DNA of 64,000 nt from Nitrospira lenta (GCF_900403705.1 NZ_OUNR01000001.1:434001-498000), one strand, 5' to 3'. Shown: positions 46,922 to 56,767, counted from the stretch's first letter. Notes: generated by a model from the letters alone, not told the origin. Made by a program: numbers and translations.

Positions 46922-48196
46922 CTACCGAGCTCCGGTCACAGGGCTCGCCTTTCGGCGTTCGATATTCGCCCCGACCGCCCGCAGTTTTTCCTCAATGCGT
47001 TCATAGCCTCGATCGAGGTGATACACCCGCTGGATTTCCGTCGTGCCCTCGGCGGCCAAACCGGCCAGGATAAGTCCTGCGCTGGCGCGAAGGTCCGAGG
47101 CCATGACCGGCGCCCCTGTCAGCGTAGGACGCCCCGTGACGATCAAGCGATTCCCCTCGACTCGAATATCCGCACCCATCCGCCGCAACTCTTCCACATG
47201 CATAAAGCGGCTTTCAAAGACCGTTTCCGTCACGACGCTCGTGCCTTCCGTGAGCGCCATCAGCGCCACCATCTGCGCCTGCATATCCGTCGGAAACCCC
47301 GGGAACGGCAAGGTTCGGACGTCCGTTCCCTTGAGCCGGCCGGCCCGCCTGATTCGCACTGTCTGGGCCTCAACCTGAATATCCGCACCCGCTTCCCGCA
47401 ACTTCATCAGAACCGCTTCAAGATGCAGCGGACGGCAATGGGTAATCGTGACATCTCCATCCGTAATCGCCCCGGCGACGAGATGCGTCCCGGCTTCGAT
47501 GCGATCGGGAATAACCTCATGATCCGCACCGTGTAGTTCCCGCACGCCTTCAATCGTGAGCACGTCCGTTCCAGCCCCGGCAATACGGGCGCCGCGCTTG
47601 GTCAGGAACTCGGCCAGATCCACAATTTCAGGCTCTTTCGCCGCATTTTCGATGACGCTCGTCCCTTCGGCGAGGGAGGCCGCCATCATCAAATTCTCCG
47701 TACCGGTCACGGTCGTCGTATCGCAATAGATCCGCGCACCCTTCAGCCGCTTGGCCCTCGCGGTGATATACCCATGCTCGATCGAAATGTCAGCTCCTAA
47801 TTTCGCCAACCCGGCCAAATGGAGGTTCACCGGCCGCGACCCGATCGCGCAGCCACCCGGCAGCGAGACCTTCGCCTCACCCCAACGCGCAAGCAAAGGG
47901 CCCAACACCAGCACCGACGCGCGCATGGTTTTCACCAAATCATAGGGCGCCTCGGTGGAATGAATCACGTCCGCTTTAATGACGGCGCGGTTGGCCTCAT
48001 GGGAAACCTGCGCGCCGAGAATGCCGAGGAGCTTCCCCATCGTCAGCACATCGACCACGCGAGGGACATTCGTAATGACACATTCCCCGCCGCCTAAAAT
48101 GGTCGAGGCCAGAATAGGAAGAGCCGAGTTCTTCGCCCCGCTGATCCGGACGTCTCCCCGCAACCGATTTCCACCCGTAATGACAATCTCATCCAT
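46922..48196 (-). CDS. murA: UDP-N-acetylglucosamine 1-carboxyvinyltransferase
   Basis: A 424-residue enzyme for the first committed step of peptidoglycan synthesis. It starts [21 protein letters not shown]; the catalytic, fosfomycin-targeted Cys is kept at residue 115 in [12 protein letters not shown]; further blocks are [36 protein letters not shown] and [13 protein letters not shown]. It lies between prmC (14 bp) and hisG (8 bp). A murA-his gene neighbourhood occurs in several phyla. Confidence 0.97.
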   Translation of the reverse strand: MDEIVITGGNRLRGDVRISGAKNSALPILASTILGGGECVITNVPRVVDVLTMGKLLGILGAQVSHEANRAVIKADVIHSTEAPYDLVKTMRASVLVLGPLLARWGEAKVSLPGGCAIGSRPVNLHLAGLAKLGADISIEHGYITARAKRLKGARIYCDTTTVTGTENLMMAASLAEGTSVIENAAKEPEIVDLAEFLTKRGARIAGAGTDVLTIEGVRELHGADHEVIPDRIEAGTHLVAGAITDGDVTITHCRPLHLEAVLMKLREAGADIQVEAQTVRIRRAGRLKGTDVRTLPFPGFPTDMQAQMVALMALTEGTSVVTETVFESRFMHVEELRRMGADIRVEGNRLIVTGRPTLTGAPVMASDLRASAGLILAGLAAEGTTEIQRVYHLDRGYERIEEKLRAVGANIERRKASPVTGAR

Positions 48197-48210
48197 CGAC
48201 GCCTTGCTTC

Positions 48211-49101
48211 CTATTCCATCCGCTGGGCGATGACCACCCGTTCAATCCCTGCCGCATCTTCGATGATACGAAGTGCCCTATACCCGCCCACCCGTTCTGC
48301 CAACTGCCGGACTATCGGAGCTTGGCCTGCTCCCATTTCCATCACGAGTACCCCGCCTGGGACAAGAAACTCCCGAGACTCACGCAACAACCGCTCGTGA
48401 AATTCCGTTCCCTGCTCTCCTCCGACCAAAGCCATGCGCGGCTCAAATACCCGCACCTCCGGCTCCAAACCAGCCCAATCAGATTCGGAAATGTAGGGAG
48501 GATTCGAGACGATCACGTCGATCATGCCAGCCGCCCGCCGCGCTTGCAGTGGCGACAACAGATCCCCCTCCAGCCATTCAATCCGATCACGCACGCCATG
48601 CTTCATCGCATTCACCTGCGCAACCTCCAGCGCCTCCGGAGATCGGTCGACTGCAAGAATACGCTGCCCCTTCAGACGAACGGCCAAGGTGATGGCGACG
48701 CAACCGGATCCCGTTCCCACATCGACAATGGCTGAGTTGGAAAGACGCTGCACATGCTCAATAGCATGGTGAATCAGCAACTCGGTCTCAGGTCGTGGAA
48801 TCAATACGGCAGGACTGACAGAAAACTCAAGCCCGCAAAACTCTTGCGTACCGAGCAAATATTGTAGCGGTTCACGAGCTACTCGCCGCGCGATCAAAGA
48901 CTCAATACAGGCCTGGACGGCGGGAGAGACCAACCGGTCCGCGTGACTGACCAACTGGTGACTTCGTACAGACAGCGCATGCTCCACTAGCCACGCAGCC
49001 TCCTGCGCCCCGTTGCTCACCCCGGCGCGGACCAAAGACTGCCGAGCCCACACAATGAGGGCACCCACCGTCTTCAGCTCTGGCATGACAAGGGCCACCA
49101 T
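48211..49101 (-). CDS. prmC: Peptide chain release factor N5-glutamine methyltransferase
   Basis: A 296-residue SAM-dependent methyltransferase. The N-terminal helical domain (about 1-90) contacts the release factor; the Rossmann domain has [16 protein letters not shown] (SAM site) and the active-site [11 protein letters not shown]. It methylates the Gln of the GGQ motif of RF1/RF2. The gene for RF1 (prfA) is directly upstream, 6 bp away, the usual pairing. Confidence 0.96.
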   Translation of the reverse strand: MVALVMPELKTVGALIVWARQSLVRAGVSNGAQEAAWLVEHALSVRSHQLVSHADRLVSPAVQACIESLIARRVAREPLQYLLGTQEFCGLEFSVSPAVLIPRPETELLIHHAIEHVQRLSNSAIVDVGTGSGCVAITLAVRLKGQRILAVDRSPEALEVAQVNAMKHGVRDRIEWLEGDLLSPLQARRAAGMIDVIVSNPPYISESDWAGLEPEVRVFEPRMALVGGEQGTEFHERLLRESREFLVPGGVLVMEMGAGQAPIVRQLAERVGGYRALRIIEDAAGIERVVIAQRME

Positions 49102-49107
49102 AGTCCC

Positions 49108-50190
49108 CTATACGTTGGCTGTATCGATCTGCTGCTGTTGCGCTTTCAACGCCTGGACAAATTCATCCAGATCGCCTTCCATCACCAATTCAAGCTTGTG
49201 CAAGGTCACGCCGACCCGATGGTCGGTGACACGATTCTGCGGAAAGTTATAGGTGCGGATCTTCTCGCTTCGCTCGCCGGTCCCGACCTGTGATTTCCTA
49301 TTCTGAGCGATCTCTGCGTCATGCTTTTCCCGCTCCGCCTCAACGATTCTCGCGCGCAAGGTCCGCATGGCTTTTGTGCGATTCTTCAGCTGCGACCGCT
49401 CATCCTGACAACTCACCACAACCCCGGTGGGGATATGGGTGATGCGCACCGCGGATTTGGTCGTATTCACGCTCTGCCCGCCGGCGCCGGAGGAGCAGAA
49501 GGTATCGATTCGAAGATCTCCCGGATCGATTTTGACGTCGATTTCGTCGACTTCCGGCATCACCGCCACCGTCACAGTAGAGGTGTGGATCCGGCCGGCT
49601 GCTTCCGTCACCGGCACGCGCTGCACGCGGTGCACACCGGCTTCGTACTTGAAGTGGCTATACGCCCCTTTGCCTTCGATCAATGCCGTGATGTTCTTGT
49701 ATCCTCCGACACCATTCTCCGCCGCCTCGACCGTATCGACCTTAAATCCCTTTTTCTCCGCATACCTGATATAGGAGCGAAATAATTCCCCGGCAAACAA
49801 CCCGGCTTCGTCCCCGCCGGTACCTGCCCGGATTTCCAAGAGCAGGCTCTTCTCATCCCGCGGATCTTTCGGGATCAGGAGCTCCTTGACCTGCTCTTCC
49901 ATGACCTCCTGCTGCCGCCGCAACTCAGCGGTTTCATCAGCGGCCATCTTGTGCATGTCACTCCCGGCTGATGGATCGGCTAGAATCTGCGCCGCTTCCT
50001 CCAGCTGCCGAATATTGCCGCGATAGATCTCGAAGAGCTGAGCCGCCGGCTCAAGATCGACACGTTCTTTACTGAGCTTGTGGAGCTGTGCCGGCTGACT
50101 CACGACAGAGGGATCCATGAGCTGATCGGTCAACTCTTGAAATCGCGAGGCCACGGATTCCCATTTCTTAAGTAAGGCCGCTTCAATCAT
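49108..50190 (-). CDS. prfA: Peptide chain release factor 1
   Basis: A 360-residue class I release factor for UAA and UAG stops. The GGQ motif is near residue 238 in SSGAGGQSVNTTKSAVRI; the N-terminal helical domain and the KVDTVEAAENGVGGYK region are normal. It precedes prmC, whose product modifies it. The intrinsic terminator of rpmE lies just upstream (50225-50267), so either readthrough or a promoter inside rpmE must drive prfA; no clear promoter fits in the 34 bp left. Confidence 0.97.
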   Translation of the reverse strand: MIEAALLKKWESVASRFQELTDQLMDPSVVSQPAQLHKLSKERVDLEPAAQLFEIYRGNIRQLEEAAQILADPSAGSDMHKMAADETAELRRQQEVMEEQVKELLIPKDPRDEKSLLLEIRAGTGGDEAGLFAGELFRSYIRYAEKKGFKVDTVEAAENGVGGYKNITALIEGKGAYSHFKYEAGVHRVQRVPVTEAAGRIHTSTVTVAVMPEVDEIDVKIDPGDLRIDTFCSSGAGGQSVNTTKSAVRITHIPTGVVVSCQDERSQLKNRTKAMRTLRARIVEAEREKHDAEIAQNRKSQVGTGERSEKIRTYNFPQNRVTDHRVGVTLHKLELVMEGDLDEFVQALKAQQQQIDTANV

Positions 50191-50224
50191 TCCAAGTCCT
50201 CAAACACCATCATCCATCCAGGCA

Positions 50225-50267
50225 CAAAAACAAAGAGACCCTGCTCCATAGCGAAGCAGGGTCTCTT
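50225..50267 (-). terminator. Intrinsic terminator of rpmE
   Basis: A perfect 13-bp stem on the minus strand (AAGAGACCCTGCT with AGCAGGGTCTCTT, nine-base loop) is followed by TGTTTTTG. It ends the rpmE transcript 18 bp after its stop codon. Confidence 0.88.
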
Positions 50268-50285
50268 CTATGACACGTAGAGTGG

Positions 50286-50492
50286 CTACTTGTCCTTCTT
50301 CGCGTACTTCTTCTTAAACCGTTCGACCCGCCCTTCGGTGTCGATGATTTTTTGTGTGCCGGTAAAGAACGGATGACAGGCACCGCAAATATCGACGCTG
50401 ATTTCCCCGACGGTCGTGCGCGTCTTGAATGAGTTGCCACAGGCGCAATGGACCGTGGCTTCCCGATACATTGGATGAATACCCTTTTGCAT
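50286..50492 (-). CDS. rpmE: Ribosomal protein bL31, zinc-binding (C+) form
   Basis: A 68-residue protein of normal size. The four zinc-type Cys are present (CACGN and [10 protein letters not shown]), so this is the zinc-carrying form rather than the C- form made under zinc limitation. It binds the 50S subunit near the 5S rRNA. AAGGAG lies nine bases before the ATG. A 7-bp GC hairpin (TCCTGGC/GCCAGGA, 50532-50550) without T tract sits in its leader between rho and rpmE. Confidence 0.97.
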   Translation of the reverse strand: MQKGIHPMYREATVHCACGNSFKTRTTVGEISVDICGACHPFFTGTQKIIDTEGRVERFKKKYAKKDK

Positions 50493-50589
50493 GACCTACG
50501 ACTCCTTGCCAAACATTCACTCAGGCTCCTGGCCCCACGCCAGGAACGACACACTCTATCCGAACCTCAAGGGTAGAAACAAGCGTCTC

Positions 50590-51861
50590 TTACCGATTCA
50601 TGGATTGCAGGAATTCCTGGTTGGTTTTGGTCCCGCCAATTTTGTCCATCAGGAACTCCATCGCCTCCATCGTTCCCAACGGACTGAGCACCTTCCGCAA
50701 GATCCACATCTTGTTGAGCCGATCCTTATCCACCAACAACTCTTCTTTTCTGGTTCCGGACTTGCTGATATCAATCGCCGGGAAAAGGCGCTTGTCGGCC
50801 AGACGGCGATCCAGATGGACTTCCATGTTACCGGTTCCTTTGAACTCTTCGAAGATCACATCATCCATGCGGCTGCCGGTATCGACCAGTGCGGAGGCCA
50901 TGATCGTCAAACTCCCGCCATGTTCAATGTTACGGGCCGCGCCGAAGAAGCGCTTAGGCCGCTGCAGTGCGTTTGAATCGAGACCGCCGGAGAGCACCTT
51001 GCCGCTCGGCGGGGCGATGGTATTGTACGCACGTGCGAGGCGCGTGATGCTATCCAATAGAATCACCACGTCCTTCTTGTGCTCGACTAACCGCTTGGCC
51101 TTCTCCAGCACCATTTCGGCGACTTGAGCATGGCGCTGCGCCGGTTCATCGAAGGTCGAACTGATGACTTCGGCCTTGACCTGTCGTTGCCAGTCGGTGA
51201 CTTCTTCCGGGCGCTCGTCGATCAAGAGGACGATCAGAGTCACTTCCTTATGATTCTTGAGAATGGCCCGCGCCAGAGCCTGGAGCAGCATCGTCTTACC
51301 GGTACGGGGAGCGGCCACGATCAACCCGCGCTGGCCCTTGCCAATCGGAGTCGTCAAATCCATCACACGGGTACAGTACTCTTCGCGATCAAATTCCAGA
51401 TTGAGCCGCTCTTCTGGGTAAAGAGGCGTCAGGTTGTCGAAGAGGATCTTATCTCGTGAAACTTCCGGATCTTCGTAATTGACCTTCTCGACTTTCAGCA
51501 GGGCGAAGTAGCGCTCGCTCTCTTTGGGAGGCCTGATCTGCCCGGAGACGGTGTCACCGGTACGGAGGTTGAACCGGCGAATCTGTGAAGGGGAGATATA
51601 GATGTCGTCGGGGCCCGGGAGGTAATTGGAGTCGGGGGCGCGCAAAAAGCCAAACCCATCTGGAAGCGTTTCCAGCACACCTTCACCGTAGACGACGCCG
51701 TTCTTTTCCGTCTGACCTTGCAGAATGGCGAAGATGAGTTCCTGCTTCCGCAGGTTGGCCGAGCCTTCGATCTTGAGGTCGCGCGCCACCTCGTTCAGGT
51801 CGGCAATGGACTTCTGCTTCAACTCCGCCAAATACATGACCTCACCCTTAGCAGCTTGCAT
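50590..51861 (-). CDS. rho: Transcription termination factor Rho
   Basis: A 423-residue hexameric RNA helicase. The N-terminal helix bundle and cold-shock-like RNA-binding domain (about 10-130; [20 protein letters not shown]) are followed by the ATPase with Walker [17 protein letters not shown] (about 185-195), Walker B-type [15 protein letters not shown], the Q-loop region and the C-terminal GTRKEELL. Two starts are possible: 51861 (AGGAG four bases upstream) and 51837 (AAGGGTGAGG upstream). A strong promoter at 52203-52231 gives a leader of about 335 bases. Confidence 0.97.
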   Translation of the reverse strand: MQAAKGEVMYLAELKQKSIADLNEVARDLKIEGSANLRKQELIFAILQGQTEKNGVVYGEGVLETLPDGFGFLRAPDSNYLPGPDDIYISPSQIRRFNLRTGDTVSGQIRPPKESERYFALLKVEKVNYEDPEVSRDKILFDNLTPLYPEERLNLEFDREEYCTRVMDLTTPIGKGQRGLIVAAPRTGKTMLLQALARAILKNHKEVTLIVLLIDERPEEVTDWQRQVKAEVISSTFDEPAQRHAQVAEMVLEKAKRLVEHKKDVVILLDSITRLARAYNTIAPPSGKVLSGGLDSNALQRPKRFFGAARNIEHGGSLTIMASALVDTGSRMDDVIFEEFKGTGNMEVHLDRRLADKRLFPAIDISKSGTRKEELLVDKDRLNKMWILRKVLSPLGTMEAMEFLMDKIGGTKTNQEFLQSMNR

Positions 51862-52196
51862 AGCACTCCTATCGAGCCATCGGCTCTGTTGTCATGAACA
51901 AGAACTCACGAGATTGATTGACCATTCGTCGGAACAGATGTGTGTTTGTGTTTGAATCAGTACTATCGTAGTTTTTGGAGAGGACGATTCGTACGATGCC
52001 TTGGCTACGCACGTTTCTTATATGAAGATTCGGCCCCGAGTCTCTGAAACATCTGAGAAATCGACCGTGATCAATGGACGTTATTGGCGTTCGCCTTCTG
52101 CTTCGATACTGACCAACTCAGTGTGGTTTCGATTCGAGAAAGGTTCCGGAGGTTGAACTTACGGTGGAGAGCGATTCGCATCAAATGTGAATGCTA
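51862..52196 (-). other. Long 5' leader of rho, no gene seen
   Basis: The stretch between the rho start and its predicted transcription start contains no credible gene on either strand. On the minus strand it includes C-rich, G-poor pieces (for example CAAACACAAACACACATC near 51945), the kind of RNA that Rho binds. In E. coli rho is controlled through attenuation in a leader of comparable length, so autoregulation is plausible here. Confidence 0.45.
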
Positions 52197-52202
52197 CGGC
52201 GG

Positions 52203-52231
52203 ATGATACGCATGGCCCTCTCCATTGTCAA
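52203..52231 (-). promoter_or_regulatory. Strong sigma70 promoter of rho
   Basis: Minus strand: TTGACA (52231-52226), a 17-base spacer, TATCAT (52208-52203). The -35 is perfect and the -10 matches four of six. The start site is near 52196. Confidence 0.7.
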
Positions 52232-52338
52232 CAGAACAAAACATTTTTCTCCCTCTTTCGGCAATCCCCCCAAACACCCTGCCCCCATTGAATCGGAAAA
52301 AGGGCTGTGATACACAGCCTCAAGGAGTACCGACCACC

Positions 52339-52752
52339 ATGGCTGATGATCGAGACGAAGAAAGCCCAGGACGAGTATTTTCGCTATTTGAAGCGAATCA
52401 ACTCATTCCACAACTCCAAACTCACCTGGAGACCGTCAAACAATTCAAATCCGTCCTTGTCCAAACCCGCGACGAGGTCAGAAAGGCCGCAGAGCAGGCG
52501 CTATATGGGGGCGGAACTCCTGTGGGACCGCAATACGTGGTCAGCCTCCAAACGATTAGTTCCAACCTTCACGCCATCCATGAATTGGGCGTCCATGTCA
52601 AAGATATCGATCTGGGCCTGTGCGACTTTCCCCATGCCCGTGACGGGCGAATAGTCTATCTCTGCTGGAAGCTTGGAGAAACTGAAGTCCGTTGGTGGCA
52701 TGAAGTGACACACGGATACAAAGACCGATGCCCCCTTGAAGGCTCTACCTAG
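52339..52752 (+). CDS. DUF2203-family protein
   Basis: A 137-residue protein. It begins with a helical region (RVFSLFEANQLIPQLQTHLE, LVQTRDEVRKAAEQA) and ends with the family core GVHVKDIDLGLCDFPHARDG and VYLCWKLGETEVRWWHE. The function is unknown; the conserved D, C, H and WxxxE residues suggest a small metal- or ligand-binding fold, but this is a guess. The frame is open to 52225, but that part is unlike the family; the ATG at 52339 has AAGGAG twelve bases upstream, rather far. Confidence 0.8.
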   Translation: MADDRDEESPGRVFSLFEANQLIPQLQTHLETVKQFKSVLVQTRDEVRKAAEQALYGGGTPVGPQYVVSLQTISSNLHAIHELGVHVKDIDLGLCDFPHARDGRIVYLCWKLGETEVRWWHEVTHGYKDRCPLEGST

Positions 52753-52806
52753 GCCGCGTTCATCCCAAAAATCAGTGAACCTTACCTACGCGAGGAAAGA
52801 TCTACG

Positions 52807-53079
52807 ATGAAATTTGTGATTCTTGGCTACGACGGTCCTGAGGGAGAAGCGAAACGGAAAATTCACCGTCCAGCCCATCTCGCCAATCTCGAGCCATTGA
52901 CTCAACAGGGCCGCGTCATTCTTGCCGGTCCACTCACGGATAAGACCGGCAGTTTAATGGTACTGGAATTCGACTCACTGGCTGAGGCTGAGCAATTCGC
53001 CAATCAGGATCCCTATATGGTGAATGGCGTTTTTGAGCGGATTGAGATTCACCCGTTCATGCAGGTATTGCCCAAATAA
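52807..53079 (+). CDS. YciI-like protein
   Basis: A 90-residue protein of the YciI/dimeric alpha-beta barrel type. Conserved features are KFVILGYDGP, the His of RPAHLANLEPL, GRVILAGPLTD, and the late Asp-Pro in NQDPYMVNGVFE. Family members have putative catalytic His-Asp pairs, and some act on chlorinated or acylated compounds; the substrate here is unknown. It is 54 bp downstream of the DUF2203 gene, with GAGGAAAGA before the ATG. Confidence 0.85.
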   Translation: MKFVILGYDGPEGEAKRKIHRPAHLANLEPLTQQGRVILAGPLTDKTGSLMVLEFDSLAEAEQFANQDPYMVNGVFERIEIHPFMQVLPK

Positions 53080-53209
53080 ATTCAACACTTCGACACATCT
53101 CTAGCTTCACAGCTACTCTTCTTTAGCGCTTACCAATACCAATATTCAAGGACCAGCCCATACTCTTGGGTACATTGTCCGGCCAGATATCGCGCGGTAT
53201 AGTTGCACT

Positions 53210-54484
53210 ATGAATCGCGCGACCTTGCTACCGCTCACACCTGCCGCTCTCTTGCTACCCATCATTTTTCTCGTTGCCTCTGAGGCCACCGCAACCGAAA
53301 CCACGGTTGTGACCGAAGGTCAATACGTCATGGCGGACGGCGACACATTGGCGATGGCAGAAGACAAGGTCCTGCAACGTGCCCAACGCAAGGCGGTTGA
53401 GGAAGCCGGCATCTATCTGGAATCAACTTTCCACGATTACGAATCGGTGCGAAACGGAAAGAGCACGCAAGTCAGCGCGCTGGAGATTCGAACACTCGCT
53501 GCGGCCATTACCAAGACAGACGTCCTGGAATCACGGCGCAGCTTTGAGCACGGCCGACCGGTTTTTACCATTCGCATTCGAGCCGTGGTGAATGTGGATC
53601 ACCTCCAAGAGGCGGTTCGGCGCTGGCGATCCGAAGAACAGTTAGCCGCACATTTCAGACAATTACAAAAGGAAAACGCCGAACTCAAGGCACAGCTCCG
53701 CGAGGCGCAAACGCCACCGTCAGGCGTACGCACACTTGCCATCGATCCACCAGGACGCACGGGGTCGCAGGGACAAGCACGCCACCTCCTTGAAACTGCC
53801 CTCCACTCGTATAACCTTCGCCAGAAAATCGATCTGACATCACAAGCCGCAGCACTGGATCCTCAATTCGTAGATCCGCTGATTGTCAGAGGACAGACCT
53901 ATCTAAAGATGGCTTCCTTGGCCTTTTCCAATAAATCTCTCCCAAGTGAATATTCTGAGTATATCGACTGCGCCCGAATGGACTTTGACCGCGCCCTCAT
54001 TTTAGACGCAAGAAATCCATGGGCACTCCTCGGACAGGGAGACGTACATACGTGGCTGAACCAGCCGGAAGTGGCCGAAAACGCTTACACACAGGCCCTG
54101 GAAATCGATCCCTTTTTCGACATTGCCCGCCAGCGACTCATTCGTGTGACGACTTCTCAAGCTCGCAAGCTGGTATCTACGAAGCAATGGGGGCCTGCGA
54201 TGACGACCCTCAATCGGATGCTCAACTCATCGGCCTCTGAAAGCTGGATCCCTTCTCAAAAAGAGGCCTACCTCCTCCGAGGCGAACTTCACCAAAGACT
54301 GAATCAGTCTGCTCAAGCTATTGATGATTTGAGCGTCGTCATCGACATAGACCCCACCCACGTCCAGGCACTTATGATGCGAGGCCAGCTCTACCAAGAA
54401 CAACAGCACGGACAACTCGCCAAAGAGGACTTCGAGCAAGCCTGCATCCTCGGCGCCCCAACCGCCTGTGAACAGCTCCCTTAG
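53210..54484 (+). CDS. Exported TPR protein with FlgT/LPP20-like N-terminal domain
   Basis: A 424-residue protein. It has a signal peptide (about 1-29, AALLLPIIFLVASEATATE). An N-terminal domain (about 30-130) resembles the LPP20/FlgT-N fold: VTEGQYVMADGDTLAMAED, RAQRKAVEEAGIYLES and VFTIRIRAVVNVDHLQE. A short coiled coil (about 145-170) is followed by TPR-type repeats (about 185-424), including DARNPWALLGQGDVHTWL, AYTQALEIDPFFDIA and VIDIDPTHVQALMMRGQLY. Such proteins act as periplasmic scaffolds. No flagellar gene is nearby, so a flagellar role is not claimed. It is a single gene; no ribosome binding site stands out. Confidence 0.78.
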   Translation: MNRATLLPLTPAALLLPIIFLVASEATATETTVVTEGQYVMADGDTLAMAEDKVLQRAQRKAVEEAGIYLESTFHDYESVRNGKSTQVSALEIRTLAAAITKTDVLESRRSFEHGRPVFTIRIRAVVNVDHLQEAVRRWRSEEQLAAHFRQLQKENAELKAQLREAQTPPSGVRTLAIDPPGRTGSQGQARHLLETALHSYNLRQKIDLTSQAAALDPQFVDPLIVRGQTYLKMASLAFSNKSLPSEYSEYIDCARMDFDRALILDARNPWALLGQGDVHTWLNQPEVAENAYTQALEIDPFFDIARQRLIRVTTSQARKLVSTKQWGPAMTTLNRMLNSSASESWIPSQKEAYLLRGELHQRLNQSAQAIDDLSVVIDIDPTHVQALMMRGQLYQEQQHGQLAKEDFEQACILGAPTACEQLP

Positions 54485-54820
54485 CACAGCAGATAGCGTA
54501 GTAGGAGAATATGGACGGCCAATGCATTTTAACAAAGGGCCATTCAGATCAAAATCGGCCAGATCGTGTTTGACAAGGAAAAAGTCAGCCCCCTATAATA
54601 TCGGCCAATTTGGAGTCAGAATCACACGTCCAAGCACACACCTGATAGCCCCTAAAGGCCTAATCTCACTCTGCCTGTATAGCCCAAAAGCTCCGGGAGG
54701 TGGGCCTTCTGTGAGGTTGCAGAAGGAGTGGAGAAAAGCTTAGAGTGTTGACAGGATTCAAGAGTCAGAACTGAGTCGTTGCTGAGGACCTTCACCCTTT
54801 TGCCCGGAGAGTAAGGCGTA
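54485..54820 (+). other. 336-bp intergenic region with promoter and leader of the oxidoreductase operon
   Basis: No credible gene on either strand. It contains the near-consensus promoter at 54570-54599 and then a leader of about 215 bases. A second TTGACA occurs at about 54746 but has no matching -10 at suitable distance. No riboswitch pattern was recognised. Confidence 0.5.
54570..54599 (+). promoter_or_regulatory. Near-perfect sigma70 promoter of the 2-oxoacid:ferredoxin oxidoreductase operon
   Basis: TTGACA (54570-54575), an 18-base spacer, TATAAT (54594-54599). Both hexamers are full consensus. The start is near 54606. It is the strongest promoter seen in the window, matching the large need for this CO2-fixing enzyme. 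Confidence 0.82.
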
Positions 54821-55456
54821 ATGAGTCAATACCGCGTGCTTCCAGGACCAGAACACTTTCTGCCCCCCGCTGCCGCCAGTATGGGCATTCGGTTACCGAA
54901 CCCGGGCGAAGCCCACATCAACGGCGTCATTGTCTCCGAAGAAAAGGCCTATGAAGAAGCTGCCAGGCAGTTCTTGATGGCCAAAGTGCCGACCCTCTTC
55001 CCTGGCCCCTTAGTGCTTTGGGCTTGGAATGAAAAAGCGGCCAAGAAGGCCACGGCAATCCGCCACCTGTACAACACCCTGAAGGAATGTGTGCAGCCTG
55101 GCCAAAAGCCCATGCTGATTCCCATGCCGGACTATCGCCCCAAGTACCCCAAGATCAATCCTGAAGTTGAAATCAATCCCAACCATCCGAATCTGACCAT
55201 TTGGCACAACAAGATTGATTGCTGCATGTTCATCGGTGTGCACTGCCACCAGGCAAACCTGTCGCTCAAGATTATTCGGGGCGGGACCTCCTGCTACACG
55301 ATTGCGATGTGCGCGCAGGCCGGGCATGAAGATGCGATGCTCTCATTCCGTGATGCATCCGTCGAAAAGATTATGACTCTGGCGGATTGGGTGAGAAAGT
55401 TGAAAGGGACAGTCCAACCACGGCTGACGTCAGCCAAGAGCGGGGCGTCAAACTAA
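54821..55456 (+). CDS. 2-oxoacid:ferredoxin oxidoreductase accessory (epsilon-type) subunit
   Basis: A 211-residue protein, first gene of the oxidoreductase operon. It has a mixed alpha-beta make-up with EEAARQFLMAKVPTLFPGPL and FIGVHCHQANLSLKIIRG, a Rossmann-like region resembling the CO dehydrogenase/acetyl-CoA synthase epsilon-type subunit. Cys residues occur in KIDCCMF and CYTIAMCAQAG but not in a ferredoxin pattern. In five-subunit POR/OGOR of Hydrogenobacter an extra subunit of about this size (PorE/ForE) is present, and the position here suggests the same role. Its biochemical function is not known. The ATG has GGAGAGTAAGG upstream; porA-like follows by 41 bp. Confidence 0.7.
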   Translation: MSQYRVLPGPEHFLPPAAASMGIRLPNPGEAHINGVIVSEEKAYEEAARQFLMAKVPTLFPGPLVLWAWNEKAAKKATAIRHLYNTLKECVQPGQKPMLIPMPDYRPKYPKINPEVEINPNHPNLTIWHNKIDCCMFIGVHCHQANLSLKIIRGGTSCYTIAMCAQAGHEDAMLSFRDASVEKIMTLADWVRKLKGTVQPRLTSAKSGASN

Positions 55457-55497
55457 CCCGTTTGAAACTCCCTGTGCAGTGAAAGGAGGCTAGGTCC

Positions 55498-56709
55498 ATG
55501 GCAGAGAATAAATCCCTCATCGGGACAAAAAATAAAAAAGGGCAGACCTTTACCGATACCTGGACGATGATGAACGACGCCCCGCGTACCCCGTCGTTCT
55601 ATACAGGTAGCGAAGTCATTAAGGAAGCATTGCGGCGCGCCAGTTGCGACGTCATGATTGCCTATCCGATCACCCCGCAGAGTGAAGCGGCGGCATTGAT
55701 CGGCGAATTGTTCGCAGAAGGCTACATCGGTGACTACTTCCGCGGTGAGAGTGAGTTTGCCGTCATGTCCCAGTGCGCCGGCGCCGCGTTCGGTGGCGCT
55801 CGCGTCTTTACGACGACCGCAGGCCCCGGCACGATGCGCGCCATGGAAAACTTCCCCATGTGGTCCGGCGCGCGGTTACCGATTCAGATGATCGTCACGT
55901 GCCGCGGCATCAACTCGCCGCTCTCCATTCAACCGGATACACTCGAAATCGCTTACCTCTTGAATACCGGCATGCTCGTCTGGCATGCGGAAACTGCCCA
56001 AGACTTCTTTGATTGGATCCTCAAGGGCTACATGGTATCGGAAGAGCCGGATGTGCACTTGCCTCTCGCGCTTTGCTGCGACGGGTTCTTTGTGACCCAT
56101 ACGAAGGACGTCGTGAATCTGACGCCGGCCGACATGTGCTTACCGCCCTACGACCCCTACCGCTCACCAGTTCCCTGCATGGACATGGAATGTCCGCCGG
56201 TCCGGATGATGCGCGATCCCTTTGTCATGAAGAGCAATTACATCAGCTACGCCACCCATGCCAGCTGGCAGCAAGAAATCTGGGCGGCGGTGGAACGCTC
56301 GAGAAAACATACCATCAAGTGGATCAACGGATTGGTCGACACCGAAAATACCGATGCCGACATCATGATCGTGGCCTCAGGGACAGCCGTCTCACAAGGA
56401 CGCGAAGCTATCCGATTGTTAGAGGATGAAGGCATCCGCTGCGGATTAGTGAAAGTAAAGTCCTTGCGCCCCTGGCCGGAAGAGGAAATTCGGGAAGCCA
56501 CAAAAAACGCCAAGCACATCTTCGTGCCAGAGTTCAATGTCACCGGATGGCTTGCAAAAGAAATCAAGGCAACAATTCCCAATCACCATCGGGTCCATTC
56601 CGGTCCGCGCGTATGCGGAGGCATGACGATGCCGCCGGAAATCATCGTTCAGGAAATCAAAACAGTCCTCGGGATGAAGACCGTCTCCCTGGCTGGTCGT
56701 GGAAGCTGA
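55498..56709 (+). CDS. porA: 2-oxoacid:ferredoxin oxidoreductase alpha subunit
   Basis: A 403-residue subunit. The N-terminal pyrimidine-binding domain I has CDVMIAYPITPQSEAAAL and YFRGESEFAVMSQCAGAAFGG (the Glu activates thiamine diphosphate), TTTAGPGTMRAMENFPMWSG and IQPDTLEIAYL. Domain II follows (about 255-400; ADIMIVASGTAVSQGREA, VKVKSLRPWPEEEI). With the beta and gamma subunits it reversibly links CO2 to acetyl-CoA or succinyl-CoA using reduced ferredoxin, an essential rTCA step. Whether pyruvate or 2-oxoglutarate is the substrate cannot be told from the motifs alone. GGAGG precedes the ATG. Confidence 0.9.
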   Translation: MAENKSLIGTKNKKGQTFTDTWTMMNDAPRTPSFYTGSEVIKEALRRASCDVMIAYPITPQSEAAALIGELFAEGYIGDYFRGESEFAVMSQCAGAAFGGARVFTTTAGPGTMRAMENFPMWSGARLPIQMIVTCRGINSPLSIQPDTLEIAYLLNTGMLVWHAETAQDFFDWILKGYMVSEEPDVHLPLALCCDGFFVTHTKDVVNLTPADMCLPPYDPYRSPVPCMDMECPPVRMMRDPFVMKSNYISYATHASWQQEIWAAVERSRKHTIKWINGLVDTENTDADIMIVASGTAVSQGREAIRLLEDEGIRCGLVKVKSLRPWPEEEIREATKNAKHIFVPEFNVTGWLAKEIKATIPNHHRVHSGPRVCGGMTMPPEIIVQEIKTVLGMKTVSLAGRGS

Positions 56710-56767
56710 GCAATCAACACACGGTTACGCTATCTAATTTTGAACGAGACCCTTTGAGGAGGCATAT

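Noticed and set aside
50532-50550. Hairpin TCCTGGC/GCCAGGA in the rho-rpmE gap
   Set aside because: No T tract; could be an rpmE leader structure, but nothing supports a specific regulatory call.
52307-52654. 115-codon frame overlapping the DUF2203 gene
   Set aside because: The DUF2203 frame has the conserved domain; this one is its +1 neighbour.
54746-54775. Second TTGACA upstream of the oxidoreductase operon
   Set aside because: No -10-like hexamer 16-18 bases downstream; the promoter at 54570-54599 is far better.
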